A stretch of 64,000 nucleotides of DNA from Kitasatospora sp. MAA4 (GTDB taxonomy: Bacteria > Actinomycetota > Actinomycetes > Streptomycetales > Streptomycetaceae). Both the position numbers and the translations under genes were made by a program. Location: the NCBI RefSeq assembly GCF_029893355.1, contig NZ_JARZAI010000018.1:62001-126000 (forward strand). The letters are read 5' to 3'. Under the pieces are notes generated by a model that was not told where the DNA came from, did not search any database, and was given only the letters and a program-made list of their open reading frames with translations. Below are positions 41,279 to 49,535 of this stretch, one piece after another (the stretch's first letter is position 1; every line of letters begins with the position of its first letter).

Positions 41279-42819
41279 GCCGTCACCGGCTTCTGAGAAG
41301 GGCGGGCCTGACGAGGTCCGCCCTTCGGCACACCCGCAGGAGCGGCCGGGCGGCGGACCAGCAGCAGGACGACCACCCCGCCCAGCAGACCCATCGCGCC
41401 CGCCACCAGGAAGGTCTGGCGCAGTCCGGCCGCGAACACCTCGTGCACCAGCTGCGACACCGCCGCCCGCTGCCCGGGTGCGGTGCGGGCGATCACGGCC
41501 GCCGCCCGGCCACCGGTCAGCGCGTCCGCGGTCGTCCTCGGGTCCGCGAGCGCGGTCGCCGAGGCACGCAGCGCGGCCAGCACCTTGTCCTGGAAGACGG
41601 CGCCCAGCACCGCGATCCCCAGCGCATTGCCCAGCTGGCGCGCGGTGTTGACGGCACCGGCCGCCATCCCGCCGCGCTCCGCCGGTACCGCGGCCATCGC
41701 GGTGGCCGCCAGCGAGGGCGTCGCCAGACCCACGCCGACACCGGCCAGCGCCAGGCCGGGCAGCAGCACCGTCCAGCTCGACCCCGCACCGACCATGGCC
41801 TGAAGCAGCGCGCCCGCGCCGATCAGCAGCATGCCGATCCCGATGGTCAACCGGGGCGAGGCGCCGTGCAGCAGCCGGCCGGCCGCCGCCGACACCAGGA
41901 AGGCCGCGATGCTCATCGGCAGGAACGCCAGACCGGCCGTCACCGGTCCCATCCCGCGCACCGACTGCAGCCAGAGTGAGGCGTACACCAGGTAGGAGAA
42001 GGCAGCGCCGGAGAGCAGCAGGCCGCCGAGCATGATGCCGACGAAGGACGGGCTACGGAACAGCGCCAGGTCCAGCATCGGACGGCTGCTGCGCCGCTCC
42101 ACCAGGACGAACGCCAGCAGGGCGAGCGCGCCGAGCGCGAACAGGCCCAGCGTGGTGGTGGAGGTCCAGCCGTTGTCACCGACCCGGATCAGCGCGTAGG
42201 TGACCGCGCCGGCCGCCAGCGTGAAGGCGGCCATGCCGGGCACGTCGACGCCCTTGGCGTGCGGGTTGCGCGACTCGCCGACGTAGCGAAGCGTCACGAA
42301 CACGGCCAGCGCGCTGACCGGCAGGTTGACGTAGAAGATCCAGCGCCAGTCCAGGTGCTGGGTGAGCAGGCCGCCCAGCACCGGGCCGGCCGCCGCCGCG
42401 GCGCCGTTCACCGCGCCCCAGACGCCGAACGCGATCCCGCGGTCCCTGCCCTGGTAGGAACTGCTCAGCAGCGCCATCGTGGTGGCGTACATGGCCGCGC
42501 CGCCGATGCCCTGAAGACCGCGGCAGGCGATCAGCACGGCCGGGCCGGTTGCCAGCCCGCAGGCCAGTGAGGCGGCGGCGAAGAGCACCAGGCCGGCCAG
42601 GTAGACCTTGCGCCGCCCGGCCAGGTCGGCCAGCGACCCGGCGCCGAGCAGCAGCGCTGCCAGGGCCAGGGCGTAGATGTCCATCACCCACTGGAGGTCG
42701 GCGAAGGAGGTGTGCAGGCTCCTGGCCATGTCCGGCAGGGCGACGGTCACGATGGTGACGTCCACCAGCAGCATGAACGCCCCCAGGCACACCGCGGTCA
42801 GCGGCAGCCACTTGCGCAT
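41257..42819 (-). CDS. DHA2-family (EmrB/QacA) MFS drug transporter
   Basis: This 520-residue protein is predicted to span the membrane 14 times. The N-terminal motif LGAFMLLVDVTIVTVALPDM and the loop 2-3 signature GSLADLAGRRKVYLAGL are typical of QacA-like proton/drug antiporters; the acidic residue in helix 1 (VDVTIV) is the conserved DHA2 aspartate. ATG 42819 (MRKWLPLTAV) has GGAGAAG upstream and is preferred to the frame start at 42873. It is divergent from a double-AsnC regulator that may control it. The substrate is unknown. Confidence 0.92.
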   Translation of the reverse strand: MRKWLPLTAVCLGAFMLLVDVTIVTVALPDMARSLHTSFADLQWVMDIYALALAALLLGAGSLADLAGRRKVYLAGLVLFAAASLACGLATGPAVLIACRGLQGIGGAAMYATTMALLSSSYQGRDRGIAFGVWGAVNGAAAAAGPVLGGLLTQHLDWRWIFYVNLPVSALAVFVTLRYVGESRNPHAKGVDVPGMAAFTLAAGAVTYALIRVGDNGWTSTTTLGLFALGALALLAFVLVERRSSRPMLDLALFRSPSFVGIMLGGLLLSGAAFSYLVYASLWLQSVRGMGPVTAGLAFLPMSIAAFLVSAAAGRLLHGASPRLTIGIGMLLIGAGALLQAMVGAGSSWTVLLPGLALAGVGVGLATPSLAATAMAAVPAERGGMAAGAVNTARQLGNALGIAVLGAVFQDKVLAALRASATALADPRTTADALTGGRAAAVIARTAPGQRAAVSQLVHEVFAAGLRQTFLVAGAMGLLGGVVVLLLVRRPAAPAGVPKGGPRQARPSQKPVTAQEAISG

Positions 42820-42934
42820 CGGACTTCTCCGTTCGGTCGAGTTGGTTTCGTCCCCCTGAAGGTCGCACCGCACCGACTGACTTCTCTATCCAGGCCGCCC
42901 GCAGCGCCGGATTCCGACATAAGCTGGCCAGACG

Positions 42935-43921
42935 ATGACAGAACTCGATGATCTCGACCACCAGCTGGTGCAGGCCCTGCTGATCGACGGGCGCGCCCCC
43001 TTCAGCCGGATCGCCGCCGTCCTGGACGTCTCGGACCAGACGGTGATCCGCCGCTACCGCCGGCTGCGCACCGCCGGGCTGATCCGGGTGGTCGGGCTGC
43101 CGGTCGGCCACCGGGTCGGGCTGCTGGAGTCCTGGCTGCGACTGCAGTGCACCCCGGACGCCGCCGTGGCCGTCGCGGACGCGCTGGCCCGCCGCCCCGA
43201 CATCGCCTGGGTCACCCTCAACTCCGGTGGCACCGAGGTCAACTGCGTCACCCGGGCGCGCACCCGGGAGGACCGCGACGCCCTGCTGCTGCACAAGCTC
43301 CCGCGCACCCAGCGGGTCACCGCGGTGACCGCGCACACCGTGCTGCGGGTCTTCGTCGGCGGCCCCTCGCGCTGGCTGGGCCTGGACCGGCTGACCCCGC
43401 AGCAGGTGACCGCCCTGGAACACGTCGGGCAGCCCGGCCACGGACAGGTCCAGCTGGACGCCACCGACCTCGCGCTCTTCGCCGCGCTGGCCAGGGACGG
43501 CCGGGTCGGCTACCCGGAGCTGGCCCGCGCCACCGGGCTCTCCGAGTCCACAGCCCGCCGCCGCCTGGAGCACCTCCACGACACCGGCGCGCTCTTCTTC
43601 GACGTCGAGATCGACCCGGCGCTGCTCGGCTTCCCCACCCAGGCCACCCTGTGGGCCACGGTCGCCCCCGCCGACCTCCCCGCCGCGGGCGCCGCGCTGG
43701 CCGCGCACCCGGGCGTCCCGTTCGCCGCCGCCGTGACCGGCTCGGCCAACCTGGTCGCCGTCGTGCTGTGCCGCGACACCGACGAGCTCTACGAGTTCCT
43801 CACCGGCAAGGTCGGCTCGCTGCCCGCGATCCAGAAGGTCGAGCTGACACCGGTGATCCGCACGGTGAAGCGCGCCGGGCTGCTGACCGACGGGCACCGG
43901 CTGGTCGACCCGGCGGAGTAG
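42935..43921 (+). CDS. Double Lrp/AsnC-family regulator
   Basis: This 328-residue protein contains two complete AsnC modules in tandem. The first helix-turn-helix is LDDLDHQLVQALLIDGRAPF (residues 4-23) followed by SDQTVIRRYRRLRTAGL. The second begins LDATDLALFAALARDGRVGY near residue 170 and continues ESTARRRLEHLHDTGAL. Each is followed by a RAM-like ligand domain. Duplicated AsnC proteins are frequent in streptomycetes. It is divergent from the DHA2 transporter with a 115-bp shared gap, so local regulation is likely. The effector is unknown; amino acids are typical. Confidence 0.92.
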   Translation: MTELDDLDHQLVQALLIDGRAPFSRIAAVLDVSDQTVIRRYRRLRTAGLIRVVGLPVGHRVGLLESWLRLQCTPDAAVAVADALARRPDIAWVTLNSGGTEVNCVTRARTREDRDALLLHKLPRTQRVTAVTAHTVLRVFVGGPSRWLGLDRLTPQQVTALEHVGQPGHGQVQLDATDLALFAALARDGRVGYPELARATGLSESTARRRLEHLHDTGALFFDVEIDPALLGFPTQATLWATVAPADLPAAGAALAAHPGVPFAAAVTGSANLVAVVLCRDTDELYEFLTGKVGSLPAIQKVELTPVIRTVKRAGLLTDGHRLVDPAE

Positions 43922-43940
43922 GCCGTCCCCCGGGACAGAC

Positions 43941-43980
43941 CTGGGCCCTGTCCGGTCAGTGCCGACCGGACAGGGCCCAG
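43941..43980. terminator. Bidirectional terminator, 17-bp stem
   Basis: CTGGGCCCTGTCCGGTC (43941-43957) pairs perfectly with 43964-43980 around a 6-base loop, between the convergent AsnC and secreted-protein genes. Confidence 0.87.
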
Positions 43981-44002
43981 GGGTTTCGGGGGTGCGTGAT
44001 GC

Positions 44003-46750
44003 TCAGTTGTCGGTGAAGAACCCGAACAGGTCGGCGATCACGTGGGTGTTCCCGGCGAGGTTGTAGACCGCGAAGCCGCCCTTGGCGTCGAGCCCGGTGA
44101 AGACGTGGTTGGCGACCGTCTGCCCCGGCACCAGGTTGAGGTTGCTGGTCCCCGGGGTGCCCGAGCCGTCGGCGCGGACCGCGAGGTAGCTCGCCGTGTC
44201 GGGCTCGGTGGCGGTCACGTTGAGCACCGCCGCGGTGGCGTTCGCCGGGACCCCGAACGGGACGGCCGCGCTGACCGGGAGCCAGCTGCCGGGCCCGACC
44301 TTGGTACCGGCGCCGTTGCGGGTGTCCACCAGGCGGGTCGGGGCGACCGGCGTGAAGAGCCCCTTGCCCTCCGGGCTGTAGTAGCCGAAGAGGTCGGCGA
44401 CCACCTGGGTGTGGCCGGCGAAGTTGTAGATCGCCACCTTGCCGTCGGCGCCGATCGGCACGATGGCCTGGTTCGGCACGGTCTGGCCCCGGGTGAAGTT
44501 GACGTTGCTGGTGCCCGGCCGGGCGGCGCCGTCCGCGTAGGCGGCGAGGTAGCCGTCGGTGTCGGGCTCGGTGGCGGTCAGGTTGAACACGGCCGCCGTC
44601 GCGTCGGCCGGCACCCCGTTCACCCCGGCCACCTGCACGGTGGTGACGGCCCCCGACCCGAGCGGCGTGCCGGAGCCGTTGCGGGTGTCGAGCAGACGGG
44701 TGGGGGCAGTGGTGGTGAACCTGTCGGCGGTGGCGGGCGCGTAGTAGCCGAAGAGGTCGACGACGACGTCCACCGAGCCGCTGTTGTTGCGGACGGAGAC
44801 GTTGCCGTTCGGATCGACCGCCACGGTGGCCAGGTTGGCGACCGTCTGCCCCGGGACGAGGTTCAGGGTCGACGTGCTGGACTCCTCGGTGGGCGCCACG
44901 TCGATGTGGGTGGAGTCGCTCGCGCCGGTCGCGGTGACGTTGAGCACCACGGCGGTGGCGGAGGCGGGCACATGCGTCGCGACCAGCATCGCGCTGTTCG
45001 GAGCGAGGCGGCCGCCGGCGATGTTGCGGGTGTCCACCAGCCGGGTGGGCGCGACCGGGACGTAGCCGGCGGGCTGGAGGGCGACCTGCACGGTCTGCTG
45101 GACGGTCACCGTGTGCTCGTCCTCGTCGAGGGCGGTCAGGGTGGCGTTGTAGCTGCCGGCCTTCTGGTAGGTGTGGTCAGCGGTGGCGCCGGTGGCTGTG
45201 CTGCCGTCACCGAAGGTCCACTGGTAGCTGTCCACGGCCCAGGGACCGGTGGTCGTCGCCACGAAGTGGTAGCCGAGCGGCACGCCACCGGGAGTCACGG
45301 TCACACTCGCGGCCAGCGATCCCGGCTCGGTCACCTTGACCGGGGAAGGCGTCGACGTCACGGTCCCCGTCAGCGATCCGCCGAGCCCGTCCGTGACGGT
45401 GACGGAGGGCCGGTAGCCGCCCGTGGTGAGGTAGGTGTGGGTGACGATCGCGTCGGTCGTGACGACCGGCGCGCTGCCGTCACCGAAGTCGAAGCTGTAG
45501 GTCAGCTTGCTGTTCCAGCGGTCGGTCGCCGACGCCTGCATCGACACCACCAGCGGGGTGGGGCCCTGGTAGGGAAGGTACGGCTCCAGCAACTCCAAGC
45601 CCGCCGACGTCAGACCCAGGAACTCGGCGGCGCCGCGGTCACGGAAGCTCCCACCCGGACCGGTGTTGGCCACGTTCGGGTCGTCAACGGCCTTGTGGCC
45701 GAGCAGATCGGTGTCGAGGATGCCCGGGGCCTGCGGGTCGGCGGAGTCGATCGCCGCGGAACCGTCCTTGGCGATGAGGACGCGCGGGTAGGTGGCGGGT
45801 TCGAACTGCACGGCTTCGTCGAGGTCGTGAGCGCCCTGACCGGTGGCACTCTGCAGGGCCGCCGGCGAACTGTAGGCCGCTCCCGCCCAGTTGTAGGCGG
45901 ACTGGCCGGACGCCGGGTGGACGATGTTGTAGTCCACCTTGCTCTGCGCGACGGAGTCGGCGGAGAGCGAGATCAGGTTCCCCGAGGTGCCGGACGGGCA
46001 GCTGGCCTGCGTACCGACGACGATGTTGTTCTCCACCGTGGAGCCCGTCGAGGCGCCGGTGAGGGAGACACCTCCGTAGCACTGGTAGGAGATCGTGTTG
46101 TTGGTGACGACGGTCCCGGGGGCATCGACCGCGGTGATCGCGACGCTGGGGTCGTCGATCTCGTTGGTGCTGATCACCGTGGACTGGACCCCGGCCGAGA
46201 CGGCCACGTCCAGCATCCTGTTTCGGGTGATCGACACGTGGTCGCTCTGCCCGGAGACGGCCACGGTGCCCACGGCGTAGCTGTTGTCGACGGTGATCCG
46301 ACTGGAGTCGAGCACCGCGACCGACGTCCCCACGTCGAAGGTGAATCCGGTGACCGTGACGTCGTGCAGGCCGTTGATGCCCAGCGCATGCGCGCCGGGC
46401 GTCATGCCGGCGCCCCGGATGGAAGCCCCGTTACTGCCGCCCGGAGCTGCACCGCCCACGAACGTGATCGGCTGGGCCGGCGTGCCCGAGTGGGTGAGGT
46501 CGACCTGCTCCGAGTAGCCGAACCTGCTCGGCGCGACCTGGACGGTCTGGCCCGGCTGGACGACCTTTGCCGCCGCCGAGATCGTGCAGTAGGGCAGCGC
46601 CTGAGTGCCGTTGCCGGCGTCGCTGCAGTTCCCGCCCGCGTTGTTGACGTACAGGGTGGTCACCGCGTCGGCGGCCGCGGGTATCGCGGGCAGGCCGAGC
46701 AGGGTGAGGGCGGTCGCGGCGGAGAGGCCGGCGACGTGGCGAAGTCTCAA
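44003..46750 (-). CDS. Secreted beta-helix, PKD and triple-repeat protein
   Basis: This 915-residue exported protein has a signal peptide (cleavage near AAADA, residue 28). A right-handed parallel beta-helix region follows (about 30-330; VTVTGFTFDVGTSVAVLDSS, SITRNRMLDV, TVVTNNTISYQCYG). Two PKD-type beta-sandwich domains come next (SYSFDFGDGSAPV near 430 and YQWTFGDGSTATG near 515). Three copies of a 115-121 residue module, at 563-677, 678-798 and 799-915, each run from xPTRLVDTRN to VVADLFGYY. The C-terminal module ends FGFFTDN. The modules are probably surface-binding. No catalytic residues could be assigned, although beta-helices often bind or cleave polysaccharides. Confidence 0.85.
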   Translation of the reverse strand: MRLRHVAGLSAATALTLLGLPAIPAAADAVTTLYVNNAGGNCSDAGNGTQALPYCTISAAAKVVQPGQTVQVAPSRFGYSEQVDLTHSGTPAQPITFVGGAAPGGSNGASIRGAGMTPGAHALGINGLHDVTVTGFTFDVGTSVAVLDSSRITVDNSYAVGTVAVSGQSDHVSITRNRMLDVAVSAGVQSTVISTNEIDDPSVAITAVDAPGTVVTNNTISYQCYGGVSLTGASTGSTVENNIVVGTQASCPSGTSGNLISLSADSVAQSKVDYNIVHPASGQSAYNWAGAAYSSPAALQSATGQGAHDLDEAVQFEPATYPRVLIAKDGSAAIDSADPQAPGILDTDLLGHKAVDDPNVANTGPGGSFRDRGAAEFLGLTSAGLELLEPYLPYQGPTPLVVSMQASATDRWNSKLTYSFDFGDGSAPVVTTDAIVTHTYLTTGGYRPSVTVTDGLGGSLTGTVTSTPSPVKVTEPGSLAASVTVTPGGVPLGYHFVATTTGPWAVDSYQWTFGDGSTATGATADHTYQKAGSYNATLTALDEDEHTVTVQQTVQVALQPAGYVPVAPTRLVDTRNIAGGRLAPNSAMLVATHVPASATAVVLNVTATGASDSTHIDVAPTEESSTSTLNLVPGQTVANLATVAVDPNGNVSVRNNSGSVDVVVDLFGYYAPATADRFTTTAPTRLLDTRNGSGTPLGSGAVTTVQVAGVNGVPADATAAVFNLTATEPDTDGYLAAYADGAARPGTSNVNFTRGQTVPNQAIVPIGADGKVAIYNFAGHTQVVADLFGYYSPEGKGLFTPVAPTRLVDTRNGAGTKVGPGSWLPVSAAVPFGVPANATAAVLNVTATEPDTASYLAVRADGSGTPGTSNLNLVPGQTVANHVFTGLDAKGGFAVYNLAGNTHVIADLFGFFTDN

Positions 46751-46799
46751 GATGTGGGTTCCCCCGGATTGGCAAGCTGCCGACAGCAGCGCATTGTGA

Positions 46800-46819
46800 C
46801 GGTGGCGATCATCCCACCG
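46800..46819 (-). terminator. Short hairpin downstream of the double TetR gene
   Basis: CGGTGG (46800-46805) pairs with CCACCG (46814-46819) around an 8-base loop in the 85-bp gap between the double TetR and the secreted-protein genes on the minus strand. It is a weak candidate. Confidence 0.4.
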
Positions 46820-46835
46820 CCAGTCATTTGATGCG

Positions 46836-48035
46836 TCAGCAGTCCAGCCCCAGCACCCTGCGGGCGAGCAGGGTCAGACACACCCCCAGGTCAGGACGGG
46901 CCGTGTGGGCGGGGTTGCGGACGCCGTCGTTGACGACCGCGAACATCGCGTGGACCCGGATCCGGGCCTCGGCGTTGTCGTAGCCGGGGCGGACCTGTTG
47001 GAGGAGGCCGACCCAGACGCGCAGGAAGTCGCGGCGGAAGTCGAGAGCGGCCTTGCGCTCGGGGGCGGGCAGGCGGTCGGTCTCGCTCACCATGGCACCC
47101 AGGTAGTGGTGGTTGCGGCGGGCGTAGTCGACGTAGGCGTCGAGGCCGCGTTCCAGCGCCTCGGCCGGACCGCTGGCGGCGGCGAGCGCGGCGGAGACCT
47201 CGTGCCAGAGGCGTTCCCGGCAGCGGACCAGGGCGGCGGCCAACAGCTCTGCCTTGGTGGGGAAATGGCGGTAGACGCTCGGTCCGGCTATGCCGACGGC
47301 GGCGCCCAGGCTGTCGATGGTGACGTTGTCGAAGCCGCGCTCGTGGAACAGTCGGACGGCCGCGGTCAGCAACTCCTCGCGCCGGCCGACCGATCCGACC
47401 TCCCCGCGCACCATCGGGCGCTCGGCGACGGCAGTTGGGCGGCCGTCGCAGGAGGCCGAGAAGAGCGCGAGGACCAGGTCGCAAAGCAGCCGCTCGAAGC
47501 GGCGCCGGGGCGGCGCGAAGGTGTGGTACGACAGGCTGGAGCAGACCGACAGCGTCGACCAGACCAGCAACTCGACGTCCGCACACGGCAGTTCCGGGCG
47601 GGTGGCGAGCAGTAGGCCGGCCGCCGTCCGGACGTCGGCGCGCAGCGTGCGGCGCAGAGCGGCGCGTTGGGCGGGCGGCAGAAGCCGGGCGTCGCGCTGC
47701 CAGAGTGTCCCGAGCGCCCGCTGGTCGAGCGCGACGCCCGCCAATGCGCGGGCCAGCTCCTCCGGTTGTCCGGCGGACTCGGCAACTCCCGCTACCGCCA
47801 CCGACAGTTGGTCGAGCCCGGAACGGACGGCCTGGCGCAGCAGCTCCGGCTTGCCCCGGTAGTGGCGGTAGAGCGCCGGCGCGGTGATCCCGACGGCCGC
47901 CGCCACCTCGGCCATCGCGACCTGGTGGTATCCGCTGCGGTGGAACTGCTCCGCGGCCACCGCGAGGATCTGCCCCCGGCGTCCCCGGGGTCGCCGGGCG
48001 GCTCCGCGCGCCGCCGCCTGCTCCGCCATCCGCAC
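46836..48035 (-). CDS. Tandem TetR-family regulator (two fused copies)
   Basis: This 399-residue protein is two TetR units in one chain. The first helix-turn-helix is ILAVAAEQFHRSGYHQVAMA with APALYRHYRGKPELL (about 22-65). The second is LLTAAVRLFHERGFDNVTID with GPSVYRHFPTKAELLAA (about 222-265). Each has its own C-terminal helical domain. Such fused repressors, divergent from an acyl-CoA dehydrogenase gene as here, usually control fatty-acid or branched acyl-CoA catabolism in streptomycetes. The first ATG at 48035 (MRMAEQ) and the third codon ATG are both possible starts. Confidence 0.88.
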   Translation of the reverse strand: MRMAEQAAARGAARRPRGRRGQILAVAAEQFHRSGYHQVAMAEVAAAVGITAPALYRHYRGKPELLRQAVRSGLDQLSVAVAGVAESAGQPEELARALAGVALDQRALGTLWQRDARLLPPAQRAALRRTLRADVRTAAGLLLATRPELPCADVELLVWSTLSVCSSLSYHTFAPPRRRFERLLCDLVLALFSASCDGRPTAVAERPMVRGEVGSVGRREELLTAAVRLFHERGFDNVTIDSLGAAVGIAGPSVYRHFPTKAELLAAALVRCRERLWHEVSAALAAASGPAEALERGLDAYVDYARRNHHYLGAMVSETDRLPAPERKAALDFRRDFLRVWVGLLQQVRPGYDNAEARIRVHAMFAVVNDGVRNPAHTARPDLGVCLTLLARRVLGLDC

Positions 48036-48122
48036 CTCCCGGCTCCTCGGCCGCCCCGACCCGACCTGTCTGTTCTGCTAGCAATGATTCACATAAGCCG
48101 CCCGGAGGTCCACCGTTGCGGG

Positions 48123-48138
48123 CCCTCCACCTGGAGGG
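48123..48138. promoter_or_regulatory. Palindrome CCCTCCA-CC-TGGAGGG in divergent promoter region
   Basis: A perfect 7-bp dyad with a 2-bp centre lies in the 203-bp gap between the tandem TetR gene and the acyl-CoA dehydrogenase gene. It is the strongest dyad in the gap and a candidate operator, though not proven to be the TetR site. Confidence 0.4.
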
Positions 48139-48238
48139 AACTCACCGGTCGCGCACTCTGGACAGCGCGGCTACCGAGGATTAACTTGGCCCAACGATCA
48201 CCCTGGCCAACCGCGCCGTCTGCGAAGGGAGCGCCATC

Positions 48239-49396
48239 GTGCGCCGTACCGTCTACAACGAGGACCACGAGGCGTTCCGGAGCACCATTCGGGAGTTCAT
48301 CGCCAAGGAGGTCGTCCCGGTCTACGAGAGCTGGGAGGCCGAGGGGCACCCGCCGCGCTCGTTCTACAACAAGCTCGGCGCGCTGGGCGTGTTCGGCATC
48401 GAGGTCCCCGAGGAGTACGGCGGCGCGGGCGAGACCGGCTTCAAGTACCAGGCCGTGGTGGTCGAGGAGGCCGCCCGGGCGGGCGTCACCTTCGGGTCCT
48501 CGGGCGTGCACACCGGCCTGGTCCTGCCGTACATCATGGAGTACGCCAACGAGGAGCAGAAGCAGCGCTGGCTGCCGGGCTTCGTCTCGGGCGACATCAT
48601 GACCGCGATCGCGATGACCGAGCCGGGCGCCGGATCCGACCTCGCGGGCATCACCACCACCGCCAAGCTCTCGGCGGACGGCACCCACTACGTCCTGAAC
48701 GGCGCCAAGACCTTCATCACCGGCGGCGTGGTGGCCGATCTGGTGCTGGTGGTCGCCCGCACCGCGCCGTACGACCCGGCCGACCGCCGGGCCGGACTCT
48801 CGATCCTGTGCGTGGACACCAAGTCCCCCGGCTACTCGGTCGGCCGCAAGCTGCAGAAGATCGGCCTGCGCACCTCCGACACCGCCGAACTGGCCTTCAC
48901 CGACGTCAAGGTGCCGGTGGCGGACCTGCTCGGCGAGGAGGGCAAGGGGTTCAGCTACCTGGCCCACAACCTGGTGCAGGAGCGGCTGGCGATCGCCGTC
49001 GGCGCCTACGCGGCCGCGGCCGCCGCGGTGCGCTTCGCGCTGGCCTACGTCAAGGACCGCAAGGTCTTCGGCCAGACGGTCGCGGAGTTCCAGAACACCA
49101 AGTTCACGCTGGCCGACTGCCAGTCCCAGGTGACGGCCCAGCAGGCCATGGTCGACCAGGCGCTGGAGCTCTACCAGACCGGTGAGCTGACGATCGCGGA
49201 CGCCGCCGAGCTCAAGCTCTTCTGCACCGAGTCGACGTCGGTGGTGGTCGACAAGTGCCTTCAGCTGCACGGTGGTTACGGATACATCCTGGAGTACCCG
49301 ATCGCCCGGCTCTACACCGACAACCGGGTCTTCCGGATCTACGGCGGCACCAGCGAGGTCATGAAGACCATCATCGCCAAGTCCATGGGCCTGTAG
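48239..49396 (+). CDS. Acyl-CoA dehydrogenase
   Basis: This 385-residue flavoenzyme oxidises an acyl-CoA to the trans-2-enoyl-CoA. It carries the FAD/substrate signatures AMTEPGAGSDLAGI and LQLHGGYGYILEYPIARLYT, plus the C-terminal RIYGGTSEVMKTIIAK. QVTAQQAMVDQALELYQTGE is the helical C-terminal bundle. The GTG at 48239 has GAAGGGAG upstream. The catalytic base position could not be fixed, but the overall length and motifs match long/short-chain ACADs. It is followed after 139 bases by an acyl-CoA ligase on the same strand, so activation and dehydrogenation of an organic acid are probably coupled. Confidence 0.93.
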   Translation: MRRTVYNEDHEAFRSTIREFIAKEVVPVYESWEAEGHPPRSFYNKLGALGVFGIEVPEEYGGAGETGFKYQAVVVEEAARAGVTFGSSGVHTGLVLPYIMEYANEEQKQRWLPGFVSGDIMTAIAMTEPGAGSDLAGITTTAKLSADGTHYVLNGAKTFITGGVVADLVLVVARTAPYDPADRRAGLSILCVDTKSPGYSVGRKLQKIGLRTSDTAELAFTDVKVPVADLLGEEGKGFSYLAHNLVQERLAIAVGAYAAAAAAVRFALAYVKDRKVFGQTVAEFQNTKFTLADCQSQVTAQQAMVDQALELYQTGELTIADAAELKLFCTESTSVVVDKCLQLHGGYGYILEYPIARLYTDNRVFRIYGGTSEVMKTIIAKSMGL

Positions 49397-49535
49397 CCCC
49401 TTTCGAGACTCGGTCGGCACCAGCGGCCGAGCACCCGGGCGGCCACCCCCACGGTTCCACCGGCCGCCCGACGGCGGTGGGCTGCTCCCCCAGGCAGCCC
49501 GCCGCCACCTCCGAGAGCCCACCCCGAGGACGTTC

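Noticed and set aside
44042..46831. 929-codon plus-strand frame opposite the secreted protein
   Set aside because: Same shadow composition; the minus strand has a signal peptide, PKD domains and internal repeats.
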